From Larus michahellis (lineage: Eukaryota > Chordata > Aves > Charadriiformes > Laridae), in the NCBI RefSeq assembly GCF_964199755.1, contig NC_133914.1:3985868-4049867 (forward strand): 64,000 bases of DNA, given 5' to 3'. This document shows, in pieces, positions 1-33,400 of this stretch; position 1 is the first letter of the stretch, and each line of letters begins with the position of its first letter. Under the pieces are notes generated by a model that did no database searches, was not told the DNA's origin, and worked only from the letters and a program-made list of their open reading frames with translations. A program made the translations under genes and the position numbers.

Positions 1-3000
1 TTGTTGAAGATGAAGGATTCGGTTTCTGTTCACGGGGAAACTTCATAAAGGATTGTTTGCCAGATGGCAGGGCCAGGCCCCCTGGGTCTTATCTCCGTGA
101 CATTAGAGATGATATTCCTTAACCTCTTTGCTTGCTCTAGTGCTTTGGCTCTGTGTGCTGAATAGGTGTGTTGGTGGGGTTAGTTTGGGCGTCCATCCAT
201 CTCTGTGACAGACGATTCATAACAGCAGCATAACAGCAAGAGCAGGGGGACGTGGCTCTCTAAACGCAGGTGATAGGGCACAAAGAAGAATTTTGTTCAA
301 GCTAAACTTTGACATCAGGGAGATAGTGTTGAAGCGCCGATGAAGATACTTCCATCTCCTCCTACTTGGGAATCCTTGCACTGTTGCCAGCCTTGCAAAG
401 GCAGTGTGTCTAGGCACACAGTAAATTCCTCACTATTCCTTGCACCTAGATAGCAAAGCTGGTGAGAGTTGAGAGAGGGAGATTGCCTCGTTGCATGTGA
501 TGTGTGTGACGCTTTGGCTTTGAGGAGGGCAGCCACTCTTTAGATCGCACACCTGCAAGCCATCGTGCTTAGTGGCTCCCCAGACACAGAGTGGCTGTGG
601 GAGTAAGGCAGAGCCGTTGGTGAAAGGCATTTCTCCTTCCTGAGGAAGAGGGCTATTGAAGACCCAACTCTTAGCTACTCATTTGCTGAAGCATCGCTTT
701 TACAGCTTTTCTAAAGACTCTCAAGGGACAGACTCGCAGCTGGGAGCCCTTCAAGTCTCTTATCTGGCCTGTGGTACTCCAAGTTGGCTATTTTGGGAAA
801 AGGGGAGTGAGGGAAGGCGACTCTCTCTGTCCCTCCCATCACAGCTGCTCCACTTTGTCTAGAAAATCAAACATGTGCTGAGCTGTGGAGGCTGAATATG
901 ACCTGGGGTTAGGCCACTCGTTTGGCCCTTGGGAGAAGCAGGTGTGGGTCTGTGTACCAAGTCTGGTAGCAAAAGGACTTGAACAGGTCGATCCCCAGCC
1001 TGTAAATATCTCACTCCGAGGAGGTATTTCATTTTGGCCAAAATTTCTTCCTAGAGCCTGACTAACTTCCAACACAAAATAAAACCACCAAACCCCAAAG
1101 CAAAAAACCCCCCCAAAACCACACAAAACTGATTTTGACAAAGGGACACTTTTTGATCTCCGAAAGTGTAACTGGAAAGTGATACCATCAGGTAGGAGAA
1201 TCGGTTGGACTTTGTAGGAATGGAGCTGGAAAAGCCAGAAGGAAGAGCGAGGGCTTGTTTCACCTGTGCATGCGCGTGAGGGTGTTTTTTAAGATTCTGG
1301 AGCTTGATCCTGAAATGCAAGCTGCTGCACTGGCTGACCCTTTCTCTTTGGGCCTGTTATTCTGCATCCTGCTTAATATAAACCCTCTGAGGTAGGATGA
1401 AGGTAAATTAATTGTGCTTTGTTACCAGTGAGTCACTCTGTTGCCTAACTATTGTCTCTTCTCTTGTCGGTGAGTCACTGACACCTTATTAGAGTAGCTG
1501 ACAGACCCCAGGCCCTGTTCCCGCTGGAAGGAGTGTGATGGGGTTTTGTTTCGATGGCAGCTGGGTAGGCTGAAAAGATGGCATGAGTTCTGGCTCCATG
1601 GCCCAGAAGGCTGATAGATTTCCTCAGTTATGGGCAGCGCTTTAGCAGTTTGAACTGATAGAGCAGGAGCAGAGCAGGGGAAGACAAACCCTTTTCTGAG
1701 CACAGCAAAAACCACAATCTATTTTTTGGTGCCAGGGGAACGCGCTGAAACTATCCTGGATGCTCTTGCAAGTGCTCTGCAGTCTCTTTGATTTTCATTT
1801 TTCTTTCTTCATAGTCTGGTTCCGTCCATCTTCCCTTTCCTTTCCTAATTTTTGTCCTTTCCTTCAGTCCCTGCTCACTCCTCAGTCATGTAGTTGCTGG
1901 TAAGACAAATCTATCTGCTACTGTGTGTCTCAGCTTGCTATTGTCTGCCTGCAGGGTGCAGAGGGTGGAGGCAAAGGCTCTTTCAAGCTGAAGGTTTTGA
2001 CCTTGGCTGCAAGAAGCTGTATGAAAAGTTGTGGCTTTCTTTGATGAAACTGTCTTCTGTTCTGTGTAGCTCCCACAGAGACTGAAGGAGAGCTAAACCC
2101 AGGATAACATCACGGTCTCCTGATAAAAGGCAATTCCTTGTTGTGAAGGCTTGTGTCTCCTGCTCAGTAGATTATCTTACTCCCTAAAAAATGTAATCCT
2201 GTCCTTTGGGCCCTTTGTAATGGGGGAGCTCAACTGTGCTGTGTGAGCAATGCCTGGATCAATGTTCTAGCCCGATACAACCTGTGGCTGTTCCCAGGCC
2301 ACAAAGGTTGTAAACCTGAGCAGATGCAATGTGTTCACATTAGTTGAATTACACATGTGGATTTGATGGCTCCTGAAAGCTTCAGCAGGTCAGATGTAAA
2401 CTCTTATTCCTCTAGGAATGATCAAACGTGGAGTTTCTGTTGTGTGCGTGATGCTGGTATGTTTGATTGGCCTGTTTCTGCCTAAATTGGTGGGTTTGAT
2501 TTGCAGATAATGGGTAGCTAAAAGGAAGTTCACAGATGTGGCAGCAGTTGTGATTGTTACCACAGTTATACTTAGTCCCTGCTTGGTGCTTTGCAGTGCT
2601 TTTCAAGCCTTAATTAGCCCTTACATGTTTGGCAGGTGGTAGGGTAGATATTCTCCACCTTTGATCAGCTCTCATGGCCTCCCTTTAAACTATACATTGA
2701 GAAGAAAGCTGTTCCCTTTTCTCCTCCATGCGCTGGCTTGCTGGGACGCTGAAGGAGAGCAGGGCCATGGGACATGTGTAAATGGGTGACTCTTTGGTAT
2801 GTGTCGGGGGGGTCCATCTGTTAGTCGTAGGTTCCCCACTCACCTGACTTGGAGCTTTTCACCCTTTACAGTCCTCGTTCAGCTTGTGATCGGGACCACA
2901 CATCTGTCACCTCTTGGCCGTAGTCTGTGGGCTCACAGTTGATCCAGATCTTCGTGTTGGGGTCAGAGGAGCCCCAGGCTATGGTGGCAGCTCTTCTCTT

Positions 3001-6000
3001 CTGCCCTGTGCTCTGCAGCGGGTCCAGAGGGGGCTCTCCCTCGCCTGGCCAGGGGAGCCATGGTGGCAGCTCCCCGGGTAGCCTGATAGGCTTCTGTACC
3101 TGTTAGTTCTTTGGTTGTTGAAATTGGCATGTGTCTTCCAGAGTGTTTCCCTTCTGGCCCAGACACATTAAACCTCCTAATGAGCCTTTGGAATTGGGTT
3201 TTGTCTTATAAACTGTTGCTGGAAATGTCTTTAACGAACCCCTAAGCTTGCAGGCAGCAGGGATGAGTCAGGGACAGGAGAAGAGGATGAGCCCTTCTAT
3301 TCAGATTATCTACCCCAGACTAGAACAAGCTGCCACGGGCTTTATCTGTGGATTTTAGAGACAGCACTACCTTTAATTCCCATGAAGGCCCGTCTGAGAT
3401 TGTATTGCTTGAATGGTCTTGTTCCTCCAGACTGGCATTAAAGCACATTCCCACTGAGGCTGTGGGGTTACGGTGTGCATACAATGCCATCTCTTCTCCG
3501 TGAAGTGCTCTGTTCAGCACCTTTCACAAGAATTATGTTAATTAATGTAACGTTTGTTAGTGATTTCTGTAGCAGTGTTCACAAGGGAGCGGGTGGATGC
3601 TCGTTCCTCTGGGTGGGTGGAAGAAGGAACAGAGCAGCCTTGTTGCCTACATGGATGTCTCCATTCTTCTCGTGCACAAAGAGCAAATGCACTTGTGGCT
3701 TGGGACGGGGTGGTACAGACCCTCCTTCAGCTCAAGAAGAGATGAACCTTTGTATTGCTACCACGAGCTGCTGCTTCTGGTGTGCTGCTGTTCTCTCGCA
3801 GATGAAACTCGGGGCAGAGACCCTGCCACTTGCTGTCACAAGAGCTGCCATGAAGTCCTTCAATTAGAAACGTCTCTAGACAAGCATCCCCGAGTTCTGC
3901 CTCAGGTCCCGGTTCTTCCCGCTGGTGCCAGTGGAGGGTTCCTCTTTCCCATTCAGAAGGGCCATGGGCTCCCTCTGGGCGGTGCAGGAGCTGGTGTGGA
4001 TCCCAGAACTGTGTCCAATAGACACATCTTCCCTTTTGGCCATCAGCAAAGTGACCTTGCTCTCCCAAGCGAGGTCTATCTCCACTCCAAGCCAGATTTC
4101 CAGCAGGATCCGGGGGGGCTTTTCATAGCACACAGGGCCTTAGATTTGTGGAGACAGGTAGAATCTCAGACATGGAGTCCTGCTTAAAAGTCATTGCTAC
4201 TTTTTGTGGATACCTTCAGAAGTGTTTCTTTTGAGGGTTTCTTGGTTTCTACTTTGAAACTCCCTCAGAGAGAACACAATGAGGCTGAAACCAGTAATTT
4301 AGAGAGGGGAGTGTCAGCAAGAGTCAAAAGTGACAGAGTGGGTTTTGATTCCTTTTCCTTTTGAAGCTGCTTCCCCTTTGATTATATCCCTCACATTATA
4401 ATGTGTAGATCTGGAAAGGTGATTATTTTTTCACTTTTATAAATGGGTACGTATATATTGCAATAAACATGCTGGGATATGTATAGCACCATCTTTTGAC
4501 AGCTGAGTATAATCAGAGCTATTGGACATTGTATCACATTGTGGTCTGATGAAGCAAAGTCTGAGCAGGAAGGAACGAAGATGCTCCTGTAGCAAAGAGG
4601 TAACATGTCGGTGTGCACAGGGGGATCAGGGTCCTTCCTCGATGTCCTCTCTGTCCTGTCAAGTGACAGAGACGCAACAGCAAAGTCCTGACGCCTGGTT
4701 TGCTCCTGGTTGTGGAGGGGAAGGAGGTTCTTTTTTGGTCATTCTCATGAGACAGCTGAAGCTGACACGGTAGCTCTTGGTATTGCATTAGACTTCGTTA
4801 GCTGCAGGAGAAAAAGACAGCCATGCATTTTGCAATTGCTTCAAAGCTGGTGCAGAAGAAAGGAAACATCAACAAGACCCTTGTACAAAACACACAGCCT
4901 GCGGTTCTTTGGATACAGAGTGTTTAGGGGAATATTTAAAACAAATGTTTAAAATGACACAAAGACGAACCATCGGGGAAGCAAGGTTTGCCCTCCACTT
5001 TGCCAAATACTGGGGAGGAAAGCTAAGCAACTCCAAGCTATGCTTTAGCGAAGATCCGAGCATGTTCCTAATCCCCGATGCATTTCATGTATTTAAAGGC
5101 CTTACTTGCTAAAAACATAAAAGGCTCTGTCAATTCAAGCAATATTTTTTACTTCAATTAATCATCCCAGAAAGTTGTGACTTTATTGTCTCTTTGTCTC
5201 TGTTTAGTTTGAGCAAATCCAACTTTTCTCATTGTCTCTCTGCAGATTATGAAAGGCTTTGTGGATTATAACATCAAATTAAACCGAGCCTGTTAGTGTT
5301 ACTCTCAGAATATCACAGTAATGGGCTGTGCCTCAGGCAGCATTGCCCTCCCTTCCCTTTTTAAAATGTTTTGCCTGAGTCCATGTTGCTCTGAGCTGGT
5401 GTGTCTCTCCTTGCTAATAGGAAAGTGTATAAAAATCACATAATCATTAATATTGAAGAATCATTAAGGCTGATAAAAGCAGCTCAGACTGCAATGATGT
5501 TGTTTTTCATGGTCACTGCTTTTGGAAAACATGCCATACAAACATCAGCTCAGTTCTTTTTTAGAACCCACCAGTTGATCTAGTGGCAGTTTGACTCCAT
5601 CTATTGCACTCTCAGAGATAGCTCCAGTTAGATGATCATTTCGCGAGCCTGCAGGAATAAATGGATTTCTAGAGGCTGTCTCTCCCGCCTTCATCCCTTT
5701 CCCACAGCCCCTGTTTTTGATGCAGACGGCATCCAAAAGCCAGCAATCTGTAGTTGAGCAGTAAAGTCTTGGTTGGGTTTTTATTAAAGCAATGATGTGC
5801 TGACTGGCTGAAAAGTGTCAAAACTGCAATCTTGTAACATCAACAAAATAAGGCAGGATGCCTTTCTTACGGGAGAGGAATGCTGAAAGCATAAATGAGC
5901 CCTGCATGAAATTGGTGGATCTGAGCACTTCTCCTCTGGGGAAAGGGTATGATGTACATCAGGCAGGGTTGCTTTTTTTTCCTTAATAAGAAAAGACCGA

Positions 6001-7698
6001 AGTCTTAAGGTTCATGACACATAATTCACCTTTGCCTTCCTCTCCCCTCTGCAGTAGTTCCTCAACAGTGCATCCAGCTGGGTTTTCCTCTCTTAAGCAG
6101 AACTAGAATTGAAGTAACACTGAAGGTATAACAAAAGTGCCAAGCCAATCTGAGCGTGCAATAAAAGGCTGGGTAAGCTGGGGGAATTTGGACTAGTATT
6201 TTAAAGTCCGTTAGTGAGAAGAAGGAACTGACCTGAGCCAAATAGAAATAACGTCTCAGGGAAAACCCCTGGGCATAAGCAGCGTGTGTGAGTCTTTGTG
6301 GTTACCCTGGAAAGGGAGATGATAGGGACAGAGCTGGTACAAGCAGTTTCTCCTGCAGAAACGAAACCTGAACCTCATCCAAGCGTCATTTCTGCCAAGA
6401 GACTCCAAGAGGTCTGACTGTCAGGGGGTGGGTAGGAATGTGGCTGCAGCTGAGCAGTGTGTCTGTGTGGGCCTGCACGTGCAGCTTGCTGACGGCGGTA
6501 TGGAGGCAGCTTCACGCCTATGGCCCTGGTGCGTTACATCTGCGGAGGGATGACTGATGATGATTCCAAACTAGAATCTTCCACGTGAGAATTTGTCTTT
6601 GCTGATTTACCCAGGAAAGTGATGGCCTTTGTAATTAAAGCACAAAGGGTTTTGAGTCGCAGTGTGCTTCATACCCTTTGCTTTCCCATGCTAGGAATAA
6701 TTTTAGGGAGCCCTAACAGAAATAAAACTCCAGCACTGAGATGTCCCAAAACCAAGGTTGTTAACATCTCTAGTTTCATTTAATCTCAACTGCTACAAGA
6801 TTGTCTGTCTACACACTCTGGATAGTTTTCTTGGCATGGCATGCCAAATCATTCTGTCTCACTGGAAGCTCTCCTGTAGTCCATTTGTGTACGACAACAC
6901 TTGGCATGCAATTTTTTTACATGGATGACAGGGTTGGTCCAAGTAGTTGGTTGGCATTTGCTTCATCTGCGTGTGTCCCATTGCCATCTGCTGGAGAACG
7001 GTGAGCATGCTCGCAGGGGCTGTTCTGTTAGCCAAAGGAAGGGAGCTGTCTCCAAAGTCACCTACTCTGTGTTGAAGATTCATCCAGATTAGTTTCTGGT
7101 CTCTCCGCTGCCAGATGAGGCTGCGTTTTGTATATAGGCTGGTAGTGGGAAACCCTGGGTCATGATATGGTGCAAAAGTACTTTGTGCCCCAGATACCAA
7201 ACACTGCGTCGGGGCAGAATGATCAGCGTCCTGTCTGGGATGCTCTTGCATAAGAAAAGTAAAATTCTTTCACTTGGAAGAGGGTTATGCTTGTAATTGG
7301 GTAAGAAAGAGGCTGAATTTTGATTTGCAGCTGAACAAAGATAAGGGATGGAATTGCCTGACTGCTTTGGCCAAGACAAGACTGGAAAACAAGGGCAAGG
7401 CTTGCAGTCATGACTGGTGGCTTAAATTGCGGACCTAGAGCTGTTCCTTGGAGATATTCTTTCAGAAGTCTCAGGCTTTTGAAAATTAGGCCTCTACAAA
7501 GCAGCCCATTTTGGGTAGCAGAGCTCACTAGTCATGTTAGAAGTTCTCGGCCTAGACCACGGCCAGTCTGGATCCCATCCAGACATCCCCAGTATTGGGA
7601 CTGGAAGCTGCTGCCTGCCCCAACTCCAGCAGATTGATTTAGAGCTAAAGATGACTGCATCAATGGGGCTTCATCACACTCTTCTGTTTGCAATGCAG
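1..7698 (+). other. MAN1C1: Intron of MAN1C1, no coding exon recognised
   Basis: I looked for the expected upstream exon, which should carry the conserved segment just before the [10 protein letters not shown] block, and found none. The open frames here are short and match no known family. A stretch near 4880-5170 is AT-rich and could be conserved noncoding DNA, but this cannot be judged from one sequence. An A/C-rich run lies at 1075-1130. Confidence 0.7.
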
Positions 7699-27610
<19,912 letters not shown>

Positions 27611-28049
27611 TGAGGCCGTTGCCCAGCGCCCTGCTGCTGCAGCGTCAGCGGGTTGCTGCATTTCCTTTCCATTAAAGGAATTCGCGTTGTTCCTAAAATG
27701 GTATTTTGGGGCACTAGTCCAATTCCGGACAGTATTATATTGGGGAGATGAAACCATGACATAAGCACCTTCTTTTCCTCTGTGAGGAGCTTTATTAGCC
27801 TGATAATGAGATGTTTATTCTGGGCCATATTGTACACAGTTCATAGACATTCCTTTATACAGAGAATTTATATGAAATCCACTGACTTTGCTTTATAGTG
27901 GCCAAAGGACCGGAAGTTTGCCATAAAATAGACTTCACACACACACATCCTCCTTTCGTTTTTCTGTTTCATTTTTGCCTTTTATATACTCTTGGATTTA
28001 TCACCTTTCTAATTAACAGTTTTCAATATACAGTGCTTTCTAGATGGTA

Positions 28050-30190
28050 GGCTTTCCAGGCTCTTTAGGGAGAACAGGGTAGGAGAAGGAGGAAGGGGAG
28101 TTGCCCTTTATGTGAATAGAGAGCAGTGGAGTGCCTGGAGCCCTGCCTGGGGGTGGATGAGGAGCTAAGAGCTTATGGGTTAGGCCTAAAGAGAGGACAG
28201 GTAAAGGTGACATTATAGTGGCTGTCTGCTATAGGCCACCTGACCAGGAAGAAGAGGAAGATCGGGTCCTCTACAGACAGATAGGAGCAGCCTCAGGTTT
28301 GAATTTGCAGGCCCTGGTCCTCATGGGGGACTTCAGCCACCCTGATATCTGCTGCAGGGACAGCGCAGCAGGACGTAAGCAATGCAGGAGGTTCCTTGAC
28401 TGGATTGATGATAACTTCCTCCTCCAAGTGACAGAGGAGCCAACAAAGAGAAGTGCTTTGCTGGACCTCATACTTTGCCAAGAAGGGGCTTGTTGGGAGT
28501 GTGAAGATCCAAGGCAGCTTTGGCTGCAGTGACCATGAGATTGTGGCGTTCAGGATCCTGAGGGCAGGAAGGAGGGTGAAAAGCAAGCTCACAACCCTGG
28601 CCTTCAGGAGAGCAGACTTTGGTCTCTTCAAAGATCTGCTTGGAAGAGTCCTGTGGGATAAGATCCTGGAGGGAAGAGGGGCCTGAGAAAGCCAGTTAAT
28701 ATTCAAGAATCATGTCATCCAAGCTCAAGAAGTTCCATTCCAATGAGCAGAAAGTCAGTCAAAAATGCCAGGAGGCCTGTGTGGATGGAGAGCTCCTAGC
28801 CAAGCTCAAACACAAAAAGGGTGGAAACAAAGATGGGTAAGCTGGGAGGACTACAGAAACATTGTCTGAGCATCCAGGGCTGACATTAGGAAAGGTAAAG
28901 CCCAAATGGAATTGAATTCATCCAGGAACATCAAAGACAACAAGAAGGGCTTCTATTAGAACATAGGCAACAAAAGGAAGACTAGAAAATGTGGGCCCAC
29001 TGCTCAACAAGACAGGGGACCTGGTTACACAGGACATGGAAAAGGTTGAAATACCAAATATTTCCTTTGCCTCAGTCTTTACTAGCAAGACTAGCCTTCA
29101 GGAATCCCAGGTTCCAGAGACCAGGGGGAAAGGCTGGAGCAAGGAAGATGTACCCTTGGTGGAAGAGGATCAAGTCAGGGAATACTTCAGCAAACTGGAC
29201 GTAGATAAGTCCACGGGCCCTGGCCAGTAACTAGCAGAGTACCCCAGGGGCCAGTACTGAGTCCAGTCCTGTTTAATGTCTTCATTAACGATCTCTCAGC
29301 AAGTTTGCTGATGACACAAAACTAGGAGGGGTGCCTGATGCACCAGAGCATGGTGCTGCCATCCAGAGGGACCTCGACAGGCTGGAGAAGTGGGCTGCTA
29401 AGAACCTAGTGAAGTTCAGCAAGCAGAATTGTGAAGTCCTGCGCCTGGGAAGGAACAAGCCCGCGCACCAGTATGTGCTGGGGCACCTGGCTGGAAAGCA
29501 GCTTGGCAGAAAAGGACCTGGGGGTCCTGTGGACACCAAATGGACCATGAGCCAGCAATGGGCCCTTGCTGCAAAGGCAGCTCGTGGTATCCTGGGCTGC
29601 CTTAGACAAAGTATTGCCAGCAGGGCGAGGGAGGTGATCCTTCTCCTCTACTCAGCGCTGGTGAGGCCACACCTGGAGCACTGTGTCCAGTTCTGGGCTC
29701 CCCAGTACAGGAGAGACATAGACATACTGGAGAGAGTCCAACAAAAGGCCACAAAGATCATTAAGGGACTGGAACATCTCTCCTGTGACGAAAGGCTGAG
29801 AGAGCTGGGACTCTGGAGAAGAGAAGGCTCAGGTATTTATACACATCAAATATATAAGTGTATATAAATATATTAATGTATATAAATACCTGAAGGGAGG
29901 GTGCAAAGAGGACAGAGCCAGGCTCTTTCCAGTGGTGCCCAGTGACAGGACCAGAGACACTGAGCACAAACTGAAACACAGGAGGGTCCCTCTGAACACG
30001 AGGAAACACTTCTTTACCCTGAGGGTGACCGAGCACTGGCACAGGTTGTCCAGCGAGGCCGTGGAGTCTCCGTCCTTGGAAATACTCAAAAGCCGCCTGG
30101 GCAGCCGGCTCTGGGTGGCCCTGCTTGTGCAGCGGGGTTGGTCCACTTGATCTCCAGCCTCAACCATCCCGTGATTCTGTGATTCTGTGG
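28050..30190 (+). mobile_element. CR1 non-LTR retrotransposon, 5'-truncated and internally deleted
   Basis: Chicken repeat 1 family LINE. The + strand shows degraded ORF2 pieces: an endonuclease part near 28210-28530 (VLMGDFSHPDICC), a linker near 28990-29230, then a jump to the PQGPVLSPVLFNVFIND-type reverse-transcriptase block near 29245-29290 and its C-terminal part ([29 protein letters not shown]). Much of the reverse-transcriptase core is missing at the join near 29229. The element ends in the CR1 hallmark octamer repeat GATTCTGTGATTCTGTG at about 30173-30189. Stops and frameshifts make it inactive. A short AT-rich expansion interrupts it at 29833-29889. Confidence 0.93.
29833..29889 (+). 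repeat. AT-rich expansion inside the CR1
   Basis: Where CR1 normally has a single GTGTATAAATACCTGAAGG segment, this copy carries extra, overlapping near-copies of TATATAAGTGTATATAAAT before continuing ATACCTGAAGGGAGGG. It is consistent with slippage after insertion. Confidence 0.6.
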
Positions 30191-30408
30191 TGTCAAAACT
30201 GTAACTAAATCAAAACCTGTCTGCAAAATTCTTGATCCTAATGTATTTTTATATACTTCTTCTGTGCTCTTAAAACACATGTACCACACATCACATCTCA
30301 TTTAACTTTCCTTTATCGTTTTTGTGTTTTTCTACTTTTATTTGGAACTAAATGTTATGAGTCACTTGTAATAATTTCACTGCTGTAATAGTCAAATCTG
30401 TGAAACAG

Positions 30409-30430
30409 AATAAAAGTCTTGTAAAATAAA
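30409..30430 (+). terminator. MAN1C1: Tandem polyadenylation signals, probable end of MAN1C1 transcript
   Basis: AATAAA at 30409-30414 and again at 30425-30430, followed by the GT-rich CATGTTTGGGTTG. These are the first canonical signals after the MAN1C1 stop on the + strand. Confidence 0.6.
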
Positions 30431-30440
30431 AAGCATGTTT

Positions 30441-33400
30441 GGGTTGATCCTTTTTAAAGCCATCTGTCAAAGGCCTGTTACATCATGCTTGGAATAACTA
30501 GGTGACAATACTGGTTGATTTCAAGAATATTTCACAATAGATGTTGATTTCTAGAGCAATCTAGCCAGTGTATGGACGGCAATTCCCATCTGCACCAGCT
30601 CTCTTAAATTGCTTGTTCACCATCTGATATGGGTTAGCAGGAGTTCTACTAAACATCTTATTTTTCTAGCGAAAAATAAATAATCCCCAGCCAAGTTTGC
30701 TCTTTGATATACATCGTTTCTGGACTGAAGTAACAGAAGAAAAAGAAAGGAAAAAAATTGAAGCCAGATTCTTCCATGAACTAGCAGTTTAGCCTGCGTG
30801 TCCTCTGTGACTCCGAGCAGGAGGACGGTGCAGAGATGTCCACACACCGCCCCTGATCTCCCTCTGGCAGTTGTGAGTATCTTAACAATTCTTGCACCAA
30901 GGGCTGGATCTGGGATCAGCATCCTTTCTCCCGGCAGTCTTTCCTCTGGTCGCTGCAAAGCCGCGGAGCCCTCAGTGATGGAACATTTTTGTTCGTTCTT
31001 GTGACATTCTCTTGATAATTGGTTCATTCAGCAACTTGGGAAGATGAAGTTGCTTTGAGCAAGTTGTGAAAACAAAAAATGTGCTTGTAAATTCATGGCT
31101 TTATGACTCCCCAAGAGAAATAAGGTTGTCAGATGGGGACTTAGCATTATCCTGGGGATAAAGATACGGGCTGGTAAGCTTGGCCTGCAGGAATGGTTAT
31201 TGGTAAATAAACATCTTGGGAGTGAGTCGTGTTATCCAGGAGATTTGGATACCAGGAAGCTGGTTTAGCTCAGAGGGGTTTTATAATGGATTAAGGGAAT
31301 TCCATAAATAAAAATGCCCTGCTCTTGGAGCAACTGAAGACACTTTAACTGGCAAAATTTAAACCCCCAAAATAAATAATATGGTTCTAGTTTCCTTTAG
31401 AAATAGATCCTTGGTGTTACGTTAAAACTCTGCTCTTGTTTTCTCTTCCGTACAAGTGAGCAAGAACGGGATTAGTGAAGTCACACATCTAGAGGGGAGC
31501 TGCTGCTTTCCTGCAGTTCGGAGGCTGCATCGCAAATAGGGAGGATTTTTAGTTGCCCAGCATGCCTGACGATACAAAGCTTACTGATAAGTTTGCTTAC
31601 CAAGACACTGGCATGGAGTTCAGCACCCGTCACAACAAAAGCTTTTTGTTGCAAACAGCCATGCTTGAAAATTGCCGCTCTCCTAGACCACAATTCTGCA
31701 AATACTTCTGCCTGTGCTCACAGATATCCGCGGTTAAATCCCTGAGGCCAGTGGATTCATGACAGGCATCAAGTTAAGCATGCATGTATTTAGCAGGAGT
31801 AAAGACGCATTCCAAGGATCAGCTTTGTTCCAAGGCCTGGCCCTGAGCCACGACTGGGATTTCTCTGTCCTACGGCAATGCAGGTAACAGAAGCATTTGC
31901 CCCACTGGTGTCTTGAAACGTTCTGCTCTTCCCTCGCTCCTCTGCACACCTGGAGCCTTGGCTGGATGCTCTTGCTCGAGCAGAGCCCTCCCCTCGGGGA
32001 GCCCTGGGTGCTCTGGGATTTCACCTCTCTTATCCTGCACCCGCCCTTTATGGTTCCTGCGAGGTGGGGGTGGCGGGACTTCTTCTGTTTGTCCGGTTGG
32101 GAACTTGGAGCAGATAAATGGGGGGTTACGTTTGAACCAGAGGATTGGTTTTAAATGTCCAATGGAAAGGATCTGGGAAGATGTGTGTCTGAGCTGCTGT
32201 CTTGCCTTTCAGTCTCAGGCGTGTGGGACACCAGTGTGAATTCCGTTGTTGATTTATGATGGTTTTTTTTCTATTTTTGAGTCATGTTAACAGGAAATGT
32301 GACCAGCCCAGGTTATTTCCCATTTCCCCTGTTACATTCAAATTCAGAAGCTGTGATTACCACGTTAATTTTCACCATCAGAACAGGCCCTATTTTATGT
32401 CAGAAGAACTTTCCTGTAAATTAAGTTCTGATGAAAGAAAGTTGCGTTAGTGGTAGAGATGAAAACTAATAACTATTGCTTGTAGAACAGCCGGCTGTTG
32501 TTACCTGACCGTACAAGGAGATAAGACAAAACTACCCAGAAAACAAATGCATCTTTCGGTAACCCACACTTCATTTTTTACGGCGTTATTAAATTCCCTT
32601 GTAAGGCTTTCAGCAGAATTGGTTATTGAATTCAAAAGCCTGGCAGTCGTAGTATTTTTCCACATACATTTTGATCTGATCTACTTATCTGATTGTTTCA
32701 GATGTGATGCATCGAGCGCTGGCTCCCAGCACGAGCGGTTTCAAAGTTTCAGCAGTTACTTCTGATCACATTTGGGTCTTTGGCTTCATTCCCTGTGGAA
32801 CCTCAAACAGGTAGCGGGCTGTAATTAGGATTCTTCTCACTAAAACACCCCTGCATTGTAAATATTTTCAGTTAGTGAGAGCTGGCAAGTGTCAGAACTG
32901 TAAGTGAACCCACTCGCTTCCTACTGCATACGAAAGGTCAAGGGGGAGTTACGAATGCGAGCCCTTGGGAATCGGGTAGGCTTTGGCTCTTGCTTTTCAA
33001 CTCAATGGTCGACTTTGAAACGTCTCAATCAAAGGTCATTTCACTCCGCAGCCTTTGCTGGCGGTTCTTTTTCTGGGATGAACTCTATGTTTTCCATGGC
33101 TGTGAAGCTTTGTCACAATGCAGCCCCTCTTCTGCAGTAAACGCACCTCTGGTTTTCGTGTCCCCTTCCAAAAGCCCCATGAAACCAGACTTGGATACTC
33201 CTTGCTTCTTACTATCTTTCAGAGGATTAATATTTTTGGGCCTCAGTCTGGTCGGGACTTGCTTCCTCAGGGGTTTTCTGTTTCCAGGTGCTTTCTCCAT
33301 TTGTGCACAGAGCTCAGATTTTAATGCCGCCTTCCATTACATCATGATGGCTTTGGCTTTAAAATGGGCCAGGGTTTTAGGCTGTGGGAATGGGGCCATC

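Larger units (their letters stand above)
27611..30440 (+). other. MAN1C1: Probable MAN1C1 3' UTR containing a CR1 insertion
   Basis: After the stop codon there is no AATAAA until 30409. If that is the main polyadenylation signal, the UTR is about 2.8 kb, of which about 2.1 kb is a CR1 retroposon in sense orientation (28050-30190). Use of an earlier noncanonical signal cannot be excluded from sequence alone. Confidence 0.55.
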
